This document shows positions 1-7,300 of a stretch of 15,983 nucleotides of DNA, piece by piece (the first letter of the stretch is position 1; the number at the start of each line of letters is the position of its first letter). The notes below the pieces were generated by a model that searched no databases, was not told the DNA's origin, and saw only the letters and a program-made list of their open reading frames with translations. The stretch comes from Aquamicrobium sp. (GTDB lineage: Bacteria > Pseudomonadota > Alphaproteobacteria > Rhizobiales > Rhizobiaceae). The DNA lies in the NCBI GenBank assembly GCA_014860725.1, contig JACZJD010000655.1, positions 1 through 15,983 of the forward strand, in the 5' to 3' direction. The position numbers and the translations under genes were made by a program.

Positions 1-218
1 CCCCGGCGACCGGCGCCGCGTCGGGCGTGCTGTCGTTCCTGAGGCTGGCCGCGGCCGCGGCGCTGGGCGGCGCAATCGTCGTCCTCTGGCTTCGCTACGG
101 CGGCCTTCAGCCGGCCGGCGTTGCGGACGGACGGGCGCAGCTGTCGCCCGAATTCGCGAGCGCGGTGCAGCTCATCATGGCGGCGGCGATCGGCTACCTC
201 TTCGGCACGCGCAGATAG
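1..218 (+). CDS. C-terminal end of an unidentified membrane protein (partial)
   Basis: The frame is open from the left edge (first full codon at 3) to a TAG at 216-218. It gives about 71 residues with two hydrophobic segments, one rich in Ala/Leu/Val (LRLAAAAALGGAIVVLWL) and one ending the protein (AVQLIMAAAIGYLFGTRR). A GTG at 27 could start a 63-residue protein, but no Shine-Dalgarno sequence precedes it, so a gene entering from the left is more likely. A short two-helix tail with a basic end is seen in holin-like proteins and in C-terminal anchors of cell-wall hydrolases. I cannot choose between these, so function is unassigned. Confidence 0.45.
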   Translation, partial: PATGAASGVLSFLRLAAAAALGGAIVVLWLRYGGLQPAGVADGRAQLSPEFASAVQLIMAAAIGYLFGTRR

Positions 219-220
219 CG

Positions 221-251
221 CCGTGACCGATCCCGGCGAAGGCAGTCACGG
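221..251. terminator. Possible stem-loop after the first gene
   Basis: A perfect 7-bp inverted repeat, CCGTGAC (221-227) and GTCACGG (245-251), with a 17-nt loop starts 2 nt after the stop codon of the left-edge gene. There is no T-tract, so it could be a weak or Rho-assisted terminator, or chance. Apart from this, 219-385 holds nothing I can recognise; it separates two convergent genes. Confidence 0.25.
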
Positions 252-385
252 GCAAGGCCACAGCCTCGCGCGGCCGGCGATGAAGGCAATGACGACGGTG
301 GCATAACAAGACGATTTTAGCAGCGATGCGGTCGAGATACCGTATCATGCCCCGCGCACGGCAGCGGATACGGCCGGCCGCGTCC

Positions 386-631
386 TCAATCGGGGGTCAA
401 TGCGCCCTCGGGCAAGCCGAGCGCGGTTGCGATCCGGTCGAGCCGGCTGCGGTCGGTGTCGTCGCCGGCTTCGAGGGCCGCGATCTCGTCCGCGGTGAGG
501 CCACTGGTCAGGGCGAGCTCGTCCACGCTGTAGCCCGCCCATTCGCGCAAGGCGCGCATGACATTGGTTCCGGCCGCGACGGCGGCGGCGACGGGTTCGG
601 GAAGCGTCCGGCCCTGATGATCGATCGACAT
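386..631 (-). CDS. Small XRE/Cro-type helix-turn-helix protein (81 aa)
   Basis: This is a small, probably DNA-binding protein. Residues about 27-70 (MRALREWAGYSVDELALTSG followed by LTADEIAALEAGDDTDRSRL) fit the XRE helix-turn-helix pattern. The first helix carries Arg-x-Trp, the second helix is SVDELALTSG, and the recognition helix is LTADEIAALEAG. The remainder resembles the usual last XRE helix (RIATALGLPEGAL). The ATG at 629-631 is preceded by ACGGAG at a suitable distance and is preferred over an in-frame GTG at 650-652. The gene starts 42 nt after the stop of the MFS pump gene on the same strand, so it may be the last member of the marR-emrA-MFS unit. No effector or oligomerisation domain is present. 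Its target is unknown; it could instead be an antitoxin-like protein, but no toxin partner is visible. Confidence 0.7.
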   Translation of the reverse strand: MSIDHQGRTLPEPVAAAVAAGTNVMRALREWAGYSVDELALTSGLTADEIAALEAGDDTDRSRLDRIATALGLPEGALTPD

Positions 632-673
632 TGGCGTCTCCGTTTCATGCACGTACGAGAAAAGGCGATCCCC

Positions 674-2219
674 TCAATGGCCCCGCTGCGCCCTGTGCAG
701 CAGCCAGGTCGGCAGCAGCGCGATGAGGAAGATGAGCGTGACGACGAGGAAGCCGTCGTGGAAGGCGAGCGTGTTCGCCTGGATGGAGACGACCTGCCCG
801 AGGAATTGCAGGGCCGCGGGCAGCTGCTGGAAATCCGGCAGGCCGGCCGCCCTGACGATGCCGGCGACCCGCGCCAGCAGGTCCATGGTGGCTGGGTTGT
901 CGCTGGTCTGCGTCGCCGCCAGCGCGTCGGCATGCAGCATGGTGCGCCGTTCGAGGAAGACGGCCAGCAGGTTGACGCCGAAGGCGCCGCCGAGCTGGCG
1001 GATGAAGTTCATCGCGCCGGAGCCCTGCCCGATCAGCTCGCGCGGCAGCACCTTCAGCGAGCCGGCCGTCAGGGACGGGAACACCAGGCCGAGACCGATG
1101 CGGGAGATGACCGTCCACCACGCCAGCGTCCAGAAGGTGGTGTCGATGCTGACGGAGGCGGTCAGCCAGGACGACCACGCGAAGATGAACATGCCCGCCC
1201 CGATGAGATAGCCGGCGGGCACGCGGTCCGACAGCCGTCCGGCGATCGGGAAGACGAGAACGAGGACGAAGCCCGACGGCATCAGCAGCAGCCCGGCCTG
1301 GGTGGGCGTCAGCCCCTGGATCGTCTGCACGAAGAGCGGCACCAGATAGGTGGAGCCGAACAGGCCGGCGCCCATGATGAAGGCGACCAGCGACGCCGCC
1401 GAGAACGGCAGGTTGGCGAACAGCCTCAAGTCCAGCATCGGCTTGGCGGTGCGGATTTCCCACCAGACGAACCCGGCCGCGGCGAGCGCGGCGATGATGA
1501 ACTGGGCGAGAATGGGGTCCGACGTCCAGCCCTGCCGCTGGGCGTTGGTCAGCGCGTTGAGCAGGAAGCCGAGGAAGACGCACAGAAGCGCCATCCCGCC
1601 CCAGTCGAAGCCGGGGCGCGGGCCGGTCTGCACGCGTCGGCAGGAAGAGGTTGGACAGCACGATGCCGAGGATCGCGAAGGGAATGCCGAGAAAGAAGAC
1701 GTAGTGCCAGCTGAAGGTGTCGATCAGCAGGCCGCCGATCCACGGCCCCAGCGCCGGCGCCAGCACCACGCCGATGCCGAACACGCCCATCGCCGCGCCG
1801 CGCCGGTCGGGCGGGAAGACCTGGAAGAGCAGGATCATGGCGAGCGGCTGCACGATGCCGGCGGCCGCGCCCTGGATGACACGGGCGATGGTGAGCACGT
1901 TCTCATTTGGCGCGACGCCACCCAGGATCGAGCCCAGCATGAACAGGACCAGCGAGCCGATCATGGTCGCGCGCTGGCCGAACGCCTTGTCGGCCCAGTC
2001 GGTCAAGAGCATGGTGGCCGTCATGGCCGCGAGAAAGCCGGTCGAGATCCACTGCGCCTGCACCTGGCTGATGCCGAAGGCGCCCATCACGTCGGGAATG
2101 GCGACGTTGACGATGGTGGTGGACAGCACGACCGCGATGGTCGAGATCATCACCGTCGCGGTCGCGAGCCAGCGATAGGCCGGCCCGTAGCGCAGGAACA
2201 GCGCGTCAATCGACGACAT
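674..2219 (-). pseudogene. DHA2-family (EmrB-type) MFS multidrug efflux pump, frameshifted
   Basis: The product would be a 14-helix drug:proton antiporter of the inner membrane, working with the upstream EmrA-like adaptor. The N-terminal part (ATG at 2217-2219) reads about 195 residues of good MFS sequence: helix 1 with TTIVNVAIPDVMGAFG, a motif-A-like loop, and antiporter motif C (APALGPWIGG). At about 1634 this frame turns into low-complexity Arg/Pro-rich sequence. The rest of the pump (FDWGGMALLCVFLGFLLNAL through LLPTWLLHRAQRGH) continues in another frame, beginning around the GTG at 1631-1633 and ending with TGA at 674-676. The junction CCG-ACG-C-GTG has one base too many, or two too few. 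The start overlaps the end of the emrA-like gene by 14 nt, showing translational coupling. The shift is either a real inactivating mutation or a single-base sequence error; both halves otherwise look conserved and recent. Confidence 0.82.
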
Positions 2220-3378
2220 CGACGCTGACTTCCACCATCATGCCGGGCCTGAGCAATCCGTCCCTCTGGTCGAGCGAGATGCGGATCGGCAGCCGCTGGG
2301 TGATCTTGGTGAAGTTGCCGCTCGGGTTGGGGCTGGGCAGCAGCGCGAACTGGCTCGTCGCCGCCTCGCCCAGCCTCGCGACCTCGCCGCGGAACGCGAT
2401 GGCCGGATAGGCGTCCACCGTGACGGCGGCGGGCGCGCCGAGCCTCACCCGGTTGAAATCCGTCTCCTTGACGTTGGCGTCGATCCAGATCACGCCGGGA
2501 TCGTGATAGATGAGGAGCCTGGTGCCGGGCGCCACATACTCGCCGGCATCGACGAACGTGCCGTCGACCACGCCGTCGAAATCCGCGCGGATTTCCCGCC
2601 GCGCGAGATCGACGCGCTTCTGGTCCCTTTGCGCGACAAGCGACCCCTTCTGCGCCTCCAGCGTCGCGATCTGGCGTTCGATCACGGCGATCTGCGCCGC
2701 CTCCGATTGCGCGACCTCGATGTTGGCCTTCGCGGTGTCGATGCCTGCCGCCGCGACCCGCTCCTGCTCCTCCGCCGTGGTCAGCGCGGCTTGCGCCTCC
2801 TCGCGCGCCTGCTCGGATGTGACGTTGCTTGCGGCCAGCCTGCTGATGCGCTCGAAGCGGCTACGCGCATTGGCGAGCGTCGCCTCGCTCGCGCGGTGCG
2901 CCGCTTCCGCGGCCGCGACCTGGGTGCGGCCGGCCACGAGCTTCGCCTCGACCTGGGTGCGGACCATCTCCTGCTGGGCGCGAAGCTGGTCCTGTTGGGA
3001 ATCCACGCCCGCGATCTGGGCATCGAGCGCCTTCAGCTCGAGCGATGTCTGCTCGCCGTCGATGGTCGCGAGCAGTTGCCCCCTCGTGACCCGGTCGCCG
3101 ACGATCACCGGCACGGAGGTGACCCGGCCGCTGACCTCGCTGCTGACCGTCACCAGATTGGCCGCGACGCGGGCGTCGTTGATCGCGACATGGGTCCAGC
3201 GCGCAGCGACCCACGGCCATGCCACGACGCCGGCCGCGACGAGGGCGGCAAGGCTGAGAACGAGGCGCAGGTTTCCGTTCCTGCGCCGCCGCTCCGCCTC
3301 CGGGCGCGGCGGCGACGCCTCGCCGCTTTGCCGCGCCTCGGCGTCGTTCTCTTTCCTCAGCTCGACTATCTTGTCCAC
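2206..3378 (-). CDS. HlyD/EmrA-type membrane fusion protein (periplasmic adaptor)
   Basis: This is the adaptor subunit of a tripartite drug-efflux system, linking the inner-membrane MFS pump to an outer-membrane channel. It is 390 residues, normal for EmrA. There is an acidic/basic cytoplasmic N-terminus and one membrane helix at about residues 38-56. The first half of the lipoyl-like domain is at about 75-110 (VSGRVTSVPVIVGDRVTRGQ). A long Ala/Gln/Glu-rich coiled coil spans about 110-245, followed by the second lipoyl half (RADFDGVVDGTFVDAGEYV) and a beta-barrel region (VIWIDANVKETDFNRVRLG). The GTG start at 3376-3378 directly follows the marR TAA, with GGAGAACC upstream inside marR. The gene overlaps the pump start by 14 nt. 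No outer-membrane channel gene is in the window, so a TolC-like protein elsewhere would be needed. Confidence 0.93.
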   Translation of the reverse strand: MDKIVELRKENDAEARQSGEASPPRPEAERRRRNGNLRLVLSLAALVAAGVVAWPWVAARWTHVAINDARVAANLVTVSSEVSGRVTSVPVIVGDRVTRGQLLATIDGEQTSLELKALDAQIAGVDSQQDQLRAQQEMVRTQVEAKLVAGRTQVAAAEAAHRASEATLANARSRFERISRLAASNVTSEQAREEAQAALTTAEEQERVAAAGIDTAKANIEVAQSEAAQIAVIERQIATLEAQKGSLVAQRDQKRVDLARREIRADFDGVVDGTFVDAGEYVAPGTRLLIYHDPGVIWIDANVKETDFNRVRLGAPAAVTVDAYPAIAFRGEVARLGEAATSQFALLPSPNPSGNFTKITQRLPIRISLDQRDGLLRPGMMVEVSVDVVD

Positions 3379-3804
3379 TTACAGGTTCTCCAACCGGTCC
3401 CCGATGTCCTTGAGGACCTTCCACGCCGCGCGAAGCTCGCCGTCCGCCATCTCCGCCAGCAGCTCCTTCCGCAACGCGGTGGCGATGCTGGTGATCTCGG
3501 CGAGGACGGGGCGGGCCGCTTCCGTGAGGTGGACCCGCTTCACCCTGCGGTCGTCCTCGCAGGCCCGGCGTTCGAGAAGCCCCTGCCCCTCGAGACTGTC
3601 GAGCATGCGCACCAGCGTCGGCCCTTCGATGCCGACCGTCTCCGCCAGCTCCCGCTGCGACATCGGGCCGGTCCGCGACAGATGCAGCAGCACCATCCAG
3701 CGCGCCTGGGTCAGACCCGTGTGCTTCAGCCGCTCGTCGAGACGCTTGCGCCATTGCCGGCTCACGCGCCCGAGCTCGATTGCGAATTGCTCGCCGACAC
3801 TCAT
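3379..3804 (-). CDS. MarR-family transcriptional regulator of the efflux unit
   Basis: This is a 141-residue winged-helix regulator, the usual MarR size. The N-terminal dimerisation helix is followed by a helix-turn-helix (GPMSQRELAETVGIEGPTLVRMLDSLEGQGLLERR). The wing carries the family signature Asp-Asp-Arg-Arg (EDDRRVKRVHLTEAA), and two C-terminal helices complete the dimer interface. It is first in an unbroken marR-emrA-MFS unit, the same order as emrRAB, so it is most likely the ligand-released local repressor. Just upstream are a near-palindromic 27-bp operator (3809-3835) and a -35/-10 pair. The operator also covers the ribosome binding site (AGGAAG), which suggests autorepression. The inducing compound cannot be read from sequence. 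Confidence 0.93.
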   Translation of the reverse strand: MSVGEQFAIELGRVSRQWRKRLDERLKHTGLTQARWMVLLHLSRTGPMSQRELAETVGIEGPTLVRMLDSLEGQGLLERRACEDDRRVKRVHLTEAARPVLAEITSIATALRKELLAEMADGELRAAWKVLKDIGDRLENL

Positions 3805-3808
3805 AAGG

Positions 3809-3835
3809 ATAGCTTCCTATCGAATAGGGCGCTAT
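3809..3835. promoter_or_regulatory. Putative MarR operator
   Basis: Two 12-bp half sites, ATAGCTTCCTAT and ATAGGGCGCTAT, flank a central CGA. The second half reverse-complements to ATAGCGCCCTAT, matching the first at 10 of 12 positions. The site begins 4 nt upstream of the marR ATG, covers its Shine-Dalgarno sequence and touches the candidate -10 box. That placement is typical for autorepression by a dimeric MarR protein. The assignment to this MarR is inferred from position. Confidence 0.65.
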
Positions 3836-3863
3836 CAATATCCCCTGTTCGCCGCCGTGGCAA
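3835..3863 (-). promoter_or_regulatory. Candidate promoter of the marR-emrA-MFS unit
   Basis: Read on the minus strand, TTGCCA (3863-3858), a 17-bp spacer and TATTGA (3840-3835) make a reasonable sigma-70-type pair. The -10 box abuts the marR operator-like palindrome, so a bound repressor would cover the transcription start. Confidence 0.5.
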
Positions 3864-3886
3864 CGCCGTTGCAATGGAGCCTGTCG

Positions 3887-4342
3887 ATGTACCGAAGAAT
3901 CCTGCTGGCCTATGACGGCTCGGTCGAGGGCCGGCGCGCCCTGCACGAGGGCGCGATGCTTGCCCGGCTCTGCGACGCCGAGGTGGTGCTGCTCGCGGTG
4001 GTGAACCTTTCCACCGGCATCGTGATGGCCGAAGGGGCCGGCCCCGGCGCGGCCGAGCATCAGGAGGAAGCCTATGCGCAGATCCTGGCCGAAGGCGCGG
4101 AGCGCCTGAAAACGCTCGGCTTCGCGCCGGAGGCGCGGCTGGCGTTCGGCAACCCTGCCCGCGAGATCGCGGAGACGGCGAGACAGTGTGCGGCCGACCT
4201 GGTCGTCGTCGGCCACCGCCATCAGAGCTCCTTCGCCCGATGGTGGAGCGGCTCGGTGGGATCGAGCCTCCTCGACGGCCTGTCCTGCAGCCTCCTCGTC
4301 GCGCAGAACGACGTCAGCGACACCGATCTGTTTTCGAGGTAG
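3887..4342 (+). CDS. Universal stress protein, UspA family
   Basis: This is a 151-residue single-domain Usp protein, the common length. It starts with the family strand and acidic turn (MYRRILLAYDGS), where Asp10 normally contacts the nucleotide. It ends with the alpha/beta core segment ADLVVVGHRHQSS and GSVGSSLLDG followed by a final beta strand (CSLLVAQ). The ATP-binding signature of the family is G-2x-G-9x-G(S/T). Here it reads G-2x-H-9x-GS, so the second glycine is replaced by histidine and nucleotide binding cannot be assumed. The ATG at 3887 has GGAG 7 nt upstream. It is divergent from marR, with 82 bp between the two genes. A role in the efflux response is possible but not shown. Confidence 0.9.
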   Translation: MYRRILLAYDGSVEGRRALHEGAMLARLCDAEVVLLAVVNLSTGIVMAEGAGPGAAEHQEEAYAQILAEGAERLKTLGFAPEARLAFGNPAREIAETARQCAADLVVVGHRHQSSFARWWSGSVGSSLLDGLSCSLLVAQNDVSDTDLFSR

Positions 4343-4369
4343 GGAAGCCGTCCCCGAACGCCGCCCCGC

Positions 4370-5644
4370 CTAGAACACCAGATTGGGCAGGAACATCACG
4401 AGCGCCGGGACATAGGTGAGCAGGAACAGCACGCCTACCGCCGCTATCAGGAACGGCACGAAGCTCTTCGTGAAATCCTCGACGGAGCAGCGCGTGATCG
4501 AGCACACGGTGAACATGACGGTTCCCACCGGCGGGGTGAGCGAGCCGATGGCGGTGTTGAAGACCAGCACGACGCCCAGATGCACCGGGTCGATGCCCAG
4601 CGTCTTCGCCACCTGCACCAGGAGCGGACCGAGGATGACGATGATGGCGAGGCCCTCGAACACGGTGCCCAGGATCAGCAGCGCGATGTTGACGACGAGC
4701 AGCACCACATACTTGTTGTCGGAGATCGCCAGCAGCGCCGTGATCAGCTGCTGCGGCACCTGCTCCAGGCTAAGGATGAGCGAGAAGACCGAGGCCGAGG
4801 CGACGATGAACATCACGCTGGCCGTGGTGAGAGCGGATTCGGAGAACAGCGACAGGGACTCGCCGACGGTCAGCCCGCGATAGACGACGACGCCGACGAC
4901 AAAGGCGTAGACGGCGGCGACGGCGCCGAGCTCGGTCGGCGTGAACCAGCCGCTGCGCAGGCCGAACAGCAGCATCACCGGCATCGCCAGCGCCCACAGC
5001 GCCGCACGCCCGTGCCTGAGAACCTCGCGCGGGCCGGCCCGGGTCTCGCGCGCCGGCGCGAGATCCATGCGGACGGCCGTCCAGCGCACGGTCAGCATCA
5101 GCGCCACGGCGATCACCAGAGCGGGGATGACGCCGCCCATGAACAGCCGGCCGATCGAGGTGTCGGTGAGCAGGCCGTAGACGATCAGCGCGATGCTGGG
5201 CGGCATGATCGGCGCGATGAGCGAGGAGGCGGCGCTGACGACGGAGCCGTAGGCGTTGGAATAGCCGCGTGAGCGCATGACGGGCACGATGGTGCGCGCG
5301 TCGATGGCGGCATCGGCGTTGGCCGAGCCGGACATCGCGCCCATGAAGACGGAGTTCAGCACCGCGATCTGCGCGAGGCCGCCGCGCCAGTGGCCGACGA
5401 GCGTCTCGCAGAAGGCATAGAGACGGTCGGCGATGCCGCCGCGCGCCATCGCCGCCCCGGCGACGACGAACAGCGGGATCGCCAGAAGCGGGAAGGATTC
5501 GAGCCCCGACGACATGCGCTGCGCCACGAGGCTGGTCATCATCGGGTTGATGGCGAAATAGGCCATCGATGCGCCGAGCATGACGAAGCCGACCGGCAGG
5601 CCGAGGGCGAGAAGGATGACGAAGACGATGGCGACGACGGTCAC
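4370..5644 (-). CDS. TRAP transporter large permease subunit (DctM family)
   Basis: This is the 424-residue membrane channel of a tripartite ATP-independent periplasmic transporter, importing an organic acid with sodium or proton symport. It is almost entirely hydrophobic with many helices, as expected for DctM. Family hallmarks include LGLPVGFVMLGASMAYFA near the start, FPLLAIPLFVVAGAAM, MGAMSGSANADAAI (the first helical-hairpin motif), APIMPPSIALIVYG, and the late AIGSLTPPVGTVMF motif that mirrors it. The GTG at 5642-5644 overlaps the TGA of the small permease gene (GTGA), with AGGAAGG 7 nt upstream. A longer in-frame reading to about 6130 is only the shadow of that neighbour. The stop is 27 nt from the convergent usp stop. 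The substrate is inferred from context to be a carboxylated Amadori-type compound or a related sugar-amine. Confidence 0.95.
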   Translation of the reverse strand: MTVVAIVFVILLALGLPVGFVMLGASMAYFAINPMMTSLVAQRMSSGLESFPLLAIPLFVVAGAAMARGGIADRLYAFCETLVGHWRGGLAQIAVLNSVFMGAMSGSANADAAIDARTIVPVMRSRGYSNAYGSVVSAASSLIAPIMPPSIALIVYGLLTDTSIGRLFMGGVIPALVIAVALMLTVRWTAVRMDLAPARETRAGPREVLRHGRAALWALAMPVMLLFGLRSGWFTPTELGAVAAVYAFVVGVVVYRGLTVGESLSLFSESALTTASVMFIVASASVFSLILSLEQVPQQLITALLAISDNKYVVLLVVNIALLILGTVFEGLAIIVILGPLLVQVAKTLGIDPVHLGVVLVFNTAIGSLTPPVGTVMFTVCSITRCSVEDFTKSFVPFLIAAVGVLFLLTYVPALVMFLPNLVF

Positions 5645-6111
5645 GGGCGTGCCTTCCTGAAGCTGTCGGCCATGTCGATCAGGCGTCCGACGATGACGAG
5701 GCCCATGCCCACGGCGAGAAGCGCTGCGACGATCCATTTCGGCCAGCCCAGCGTCAGGAACGTCGTGAAGCGCGCGGTCGAGATCTGGGCGTAGGCGGCG
5801 CGGATGACCTGCGCAGCGATCAGCAGCACCAGAAGGTCGGCGACGAGGCGTGCATAGCGGGCGGGGCGCGGAGGCAGCCTGTCGACGAAGAGCGAGATGC
5901 CGAAAAGCTGCCCCTGCATGGCGGCGCCCGAAAGGCCGAGCCACACCGCCGCGGCCATCAGCACCACCGCCAGCTCCTGCGCCCACATGATGGAGGTGGC
6001 GAAGAAGTTGCGCGCCACCACATCGGCCATGACGATCGCAACCAGCGCCGCAAGAAGCAGCGCGGGCACCGTCACGCCCACGAACTCCACGATCGCACGC
6101 AAGGCTTTCAT
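5641..6111 (-). CDS. TRAP transporter small permease subunit (DctQ family)
   Basis: This is a 156-residue, four-helix membrane protein that pairs with the large permease. Hydrophobic segments lie at about residues 12-32, 47-65, 88-108 and 124-143. The DctQ signature is visible in helix 1-2 (MADVVARNFF, then SIMWAQELAVVLMAAAVWLG), where the Trp-x-x-Glu pair is typical. The gene lies between the binding-protein gene and the large permease gene in the usual dctP-dctQ-dctM order. The ATG at 6109-6111 is used, with GGGAGG rather far upstream (about 11 nt). The gene overlaps the large subunit start by 4 nt, so the two membrane parts are probably made in equal amounts. Confidence 0.93.
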   Translation of the reverse strand: MKALRAIVEFVGVTVPALLLAALVAIVMADVVARNFFATSIMWAQELAVVLMAAAVWLGLSGAAMQGQLFGISLFVDRLPPRPARYARLVADLLVLLIAAQVIRAAYAQISTARFTTFLTLGWPKWIVAALLAVGMGLVIVGRLIDMADSFRKARP

Positions 6112-6139
6112 CGATGAAACCGCCTCCCACGGCTCAAGG

Positions 6140-6172
6140 AGCCGGGCGCGCCGCGAGACGGCCCGCCCGGCT
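6140..6172 (-). other. Strong intra-operon stem-loop between dctP-like and dctQ-like genes
   Basis: In the 69-nt gap there is a perfect 9-bp inverted repeat, AGCCGGGCG and CGCCCGGCT, around a 15-nt loop. No T-tract follows. It starts 8 nt after the binding-protein stop codon. Stem-loops here commonly protect the 3' end of the binding-protein message or reduce read-through to the permease genes, so the periplasmic protein is made in excess. That role is inferred. Confidence 0.5.
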
Positions 6173-6180
6173 GGTGGCTG

Positions 6181-7188
6181 TCAGTTCCCGGTGGCCGCCG
6201 CGCGGACCTGATCATAGAGCCCTTCCGGCCAGTTCGGGAAGCTGGTGTAGAAGCTCGCCGTGGCCTGGCGGTAGGCGTCGAGGTCGGCCTCGTGGAAGGT
6301 CACGCCCTGCGCCTCGAACTCGGCGCGGATTTCGGATTCGAGACCGGCCGAAACAGCGGTCAGGTCCTGGCCGCCCTTGCGGAACTCCTCGAGCAGGATG
6401 TCGCGGTCGCCTTCGCTCAGCTGCTGGAAGGCGGCCTCGCTCATGACCCAGCCGGTGAAGAGGTTGAAGTGGCCCGTCAGGGTGATTTCCTTGGCGACTT
6501 CCTGCCAGCCCGAGGCGCGCAGGCCCGTGAGCGGGCTCTCGGCCGCCGTGACCACGCCCTGCGACAGCGCGGAATAGACTTCCGCCGCCTCGACGGTGGT
6601 GGCGATCACGCCCAGCGGCTCGAACGTCTTCAGCCAGGTCTCGACCGGCGGCACGCGCATGCGCACGCCCTTAAGGTCTTCCGGCGAGGGATAGCCGGCG
6701 GTGCCGATCATGTGGCGGGGGCCGTCGAACCAGTTGAGCGCCACCACGCGGATGCCGGCGGACTCGGCGAGACGGTCGTAGTAGCCCTGCATCAGCGCTG
6801 AGAAGGCGAGGTTCTCGGCTTCCTGCGTGTTGGAGACGACGAACGGGCCTTCCACGATCGACAGCTCCGGCACGCCGAAGCTGGAGAGGAACGACGCCGA
6901 GGTGAAGGTCATCACCGGCAGGCCCTGACTCGCCTGCTCGATCGAGTCGGTGGTGGTGCCGAGCTGGCCGGACGGGAAGCCCTGGAACGCGACGCGGCCT
7001 TCCGTGCGCTGGGTGACGCGTTCGGCGGTCGCCATCACGCCCTTCCACGACTCGCTGGTCGGCGCGTTCACGGTGGCGATGCGGATGGTGACGTCCTGCG
7101 CGAGGGCGGCGCCGGACAGCCCCGCGAGCATGGTGGTGACAGTCGCAGCGGCGGCGAGGCGCCGCAGGGACGGGGTGAAACGGGTCAT
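6181..7188 (-). CDS. TRAP transporter substrate-binding protein (DctP family)
   Basis: This is a 335-residue periplasmic receptor. A clear signal peptide covers residues 1-30, with Arg9-Arg10, a hydrophobic core and ALA before Gln31. The mature part opens with TIRIATVNAPTSESWKG and carries DctP hallmarks. These include the ELSIVEGPFVV strand, the central PSPEDLKGVRMRVPP segment and GVVTAAESPLTGLRASGWQEVAK. Arg178 in RMRVP corresponds to the arginine that binds the substrate carboxylate in most DctP proteins, so the ligand probably has a carboxylate. The ATG has an excellent AGGAGG 7 nt upstream. It heads the dctP-Q-M block, 112 nt after the kinase gene on the same strand. A LacI-type half site in that gap suggests its own regulated transcription. 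Confidence 0.95.
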   Translation of the reverse strand: MTRFTPSLRRLAAAATVTTMLAGLSGAALAQDVTIRIATVNAPTSESWKGVMATAERVTQRTEGRVAFQGFPSGQLGTTTDSIEQASQGLPVMTFTSASFLSSFGVPELSIVEGPFVVSNTQEAENLAFSALMQGYYDRLAESAGIRVVALNWFDGPRHMIGTAGYPSPEDLKGVRMRVPPVETWLKTFEPLGVIATTVEAAEVYSALSQGVVTAAESPLTGLRASGWQEVAKEITLTGHFNLFTGWVMSEAAFQQLSEGDRDILLEEFRKGGQDLTAVSAGLESEIRAEFEAQGVTFHEADLDAYRQATASFYTSFPNWPEGLYDQVRAAATGN

Positions 7189-7270
7189 TGCTAGTCCTCC
7201 TGTTGGGTTCGGCCTGTTGTTGTTCTGCGTTGCTGTTCAGCGGCACTTCCGGATGAAAAGAGAGCAGGCT

Positions 7271-7285
7271 TGTGAGAACGCTTTC
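7271..7285 (-). promoter_or_regulatory. LacI-type operator half site upstream of the TRAP genes
   Basis: TGTGAGAACG (7271-7280) is followed by CTTTC, giving GAACG/CTTTC as a degenerate palindrome. On the minus strand it reads GAAAGCGTTCTCACA, 83 nt upstream of the dctP-like start. The same decamer occurs at 8226-8235 in the kinase/deglycase control region. A link to the LacI-type regulator at 11107 is inferred from the shared sequence and the LacI-family style. The rest of the 112-nt gap shows no clear -35/-10 pair. Confidence 0.5.
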
Positions 7286-7300
7286 CTTCTCCTCCTCGCC

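Noticed and set aside
326..1714. Long plus-strand open frame opposite the MFS and XRE genes
   Set aside because: The predicted protein is Arg/Gly/Glu/Gln-rich with no domain pattern. It is antisense to a clear MFS gene and explained by GC-rich codon bias.
2503..3915. Two long plus-strand open frames opposite emrA and marR
   Set aside because: Low-complexity Arg/Ala/Ser-rich products antisense to well-supported genes. Only the last part of one (from 3887) is real, and that is the UspA protein.
5645..6130. N-terminal extension of the TRAP large permease to 6130
   Set aside because: The extra residues are Arg/Gly-rich and read through the small permease gene in the wrong frame. The GTG at 5642-5644 has a proper ribosome binding site and the family N-terminus.
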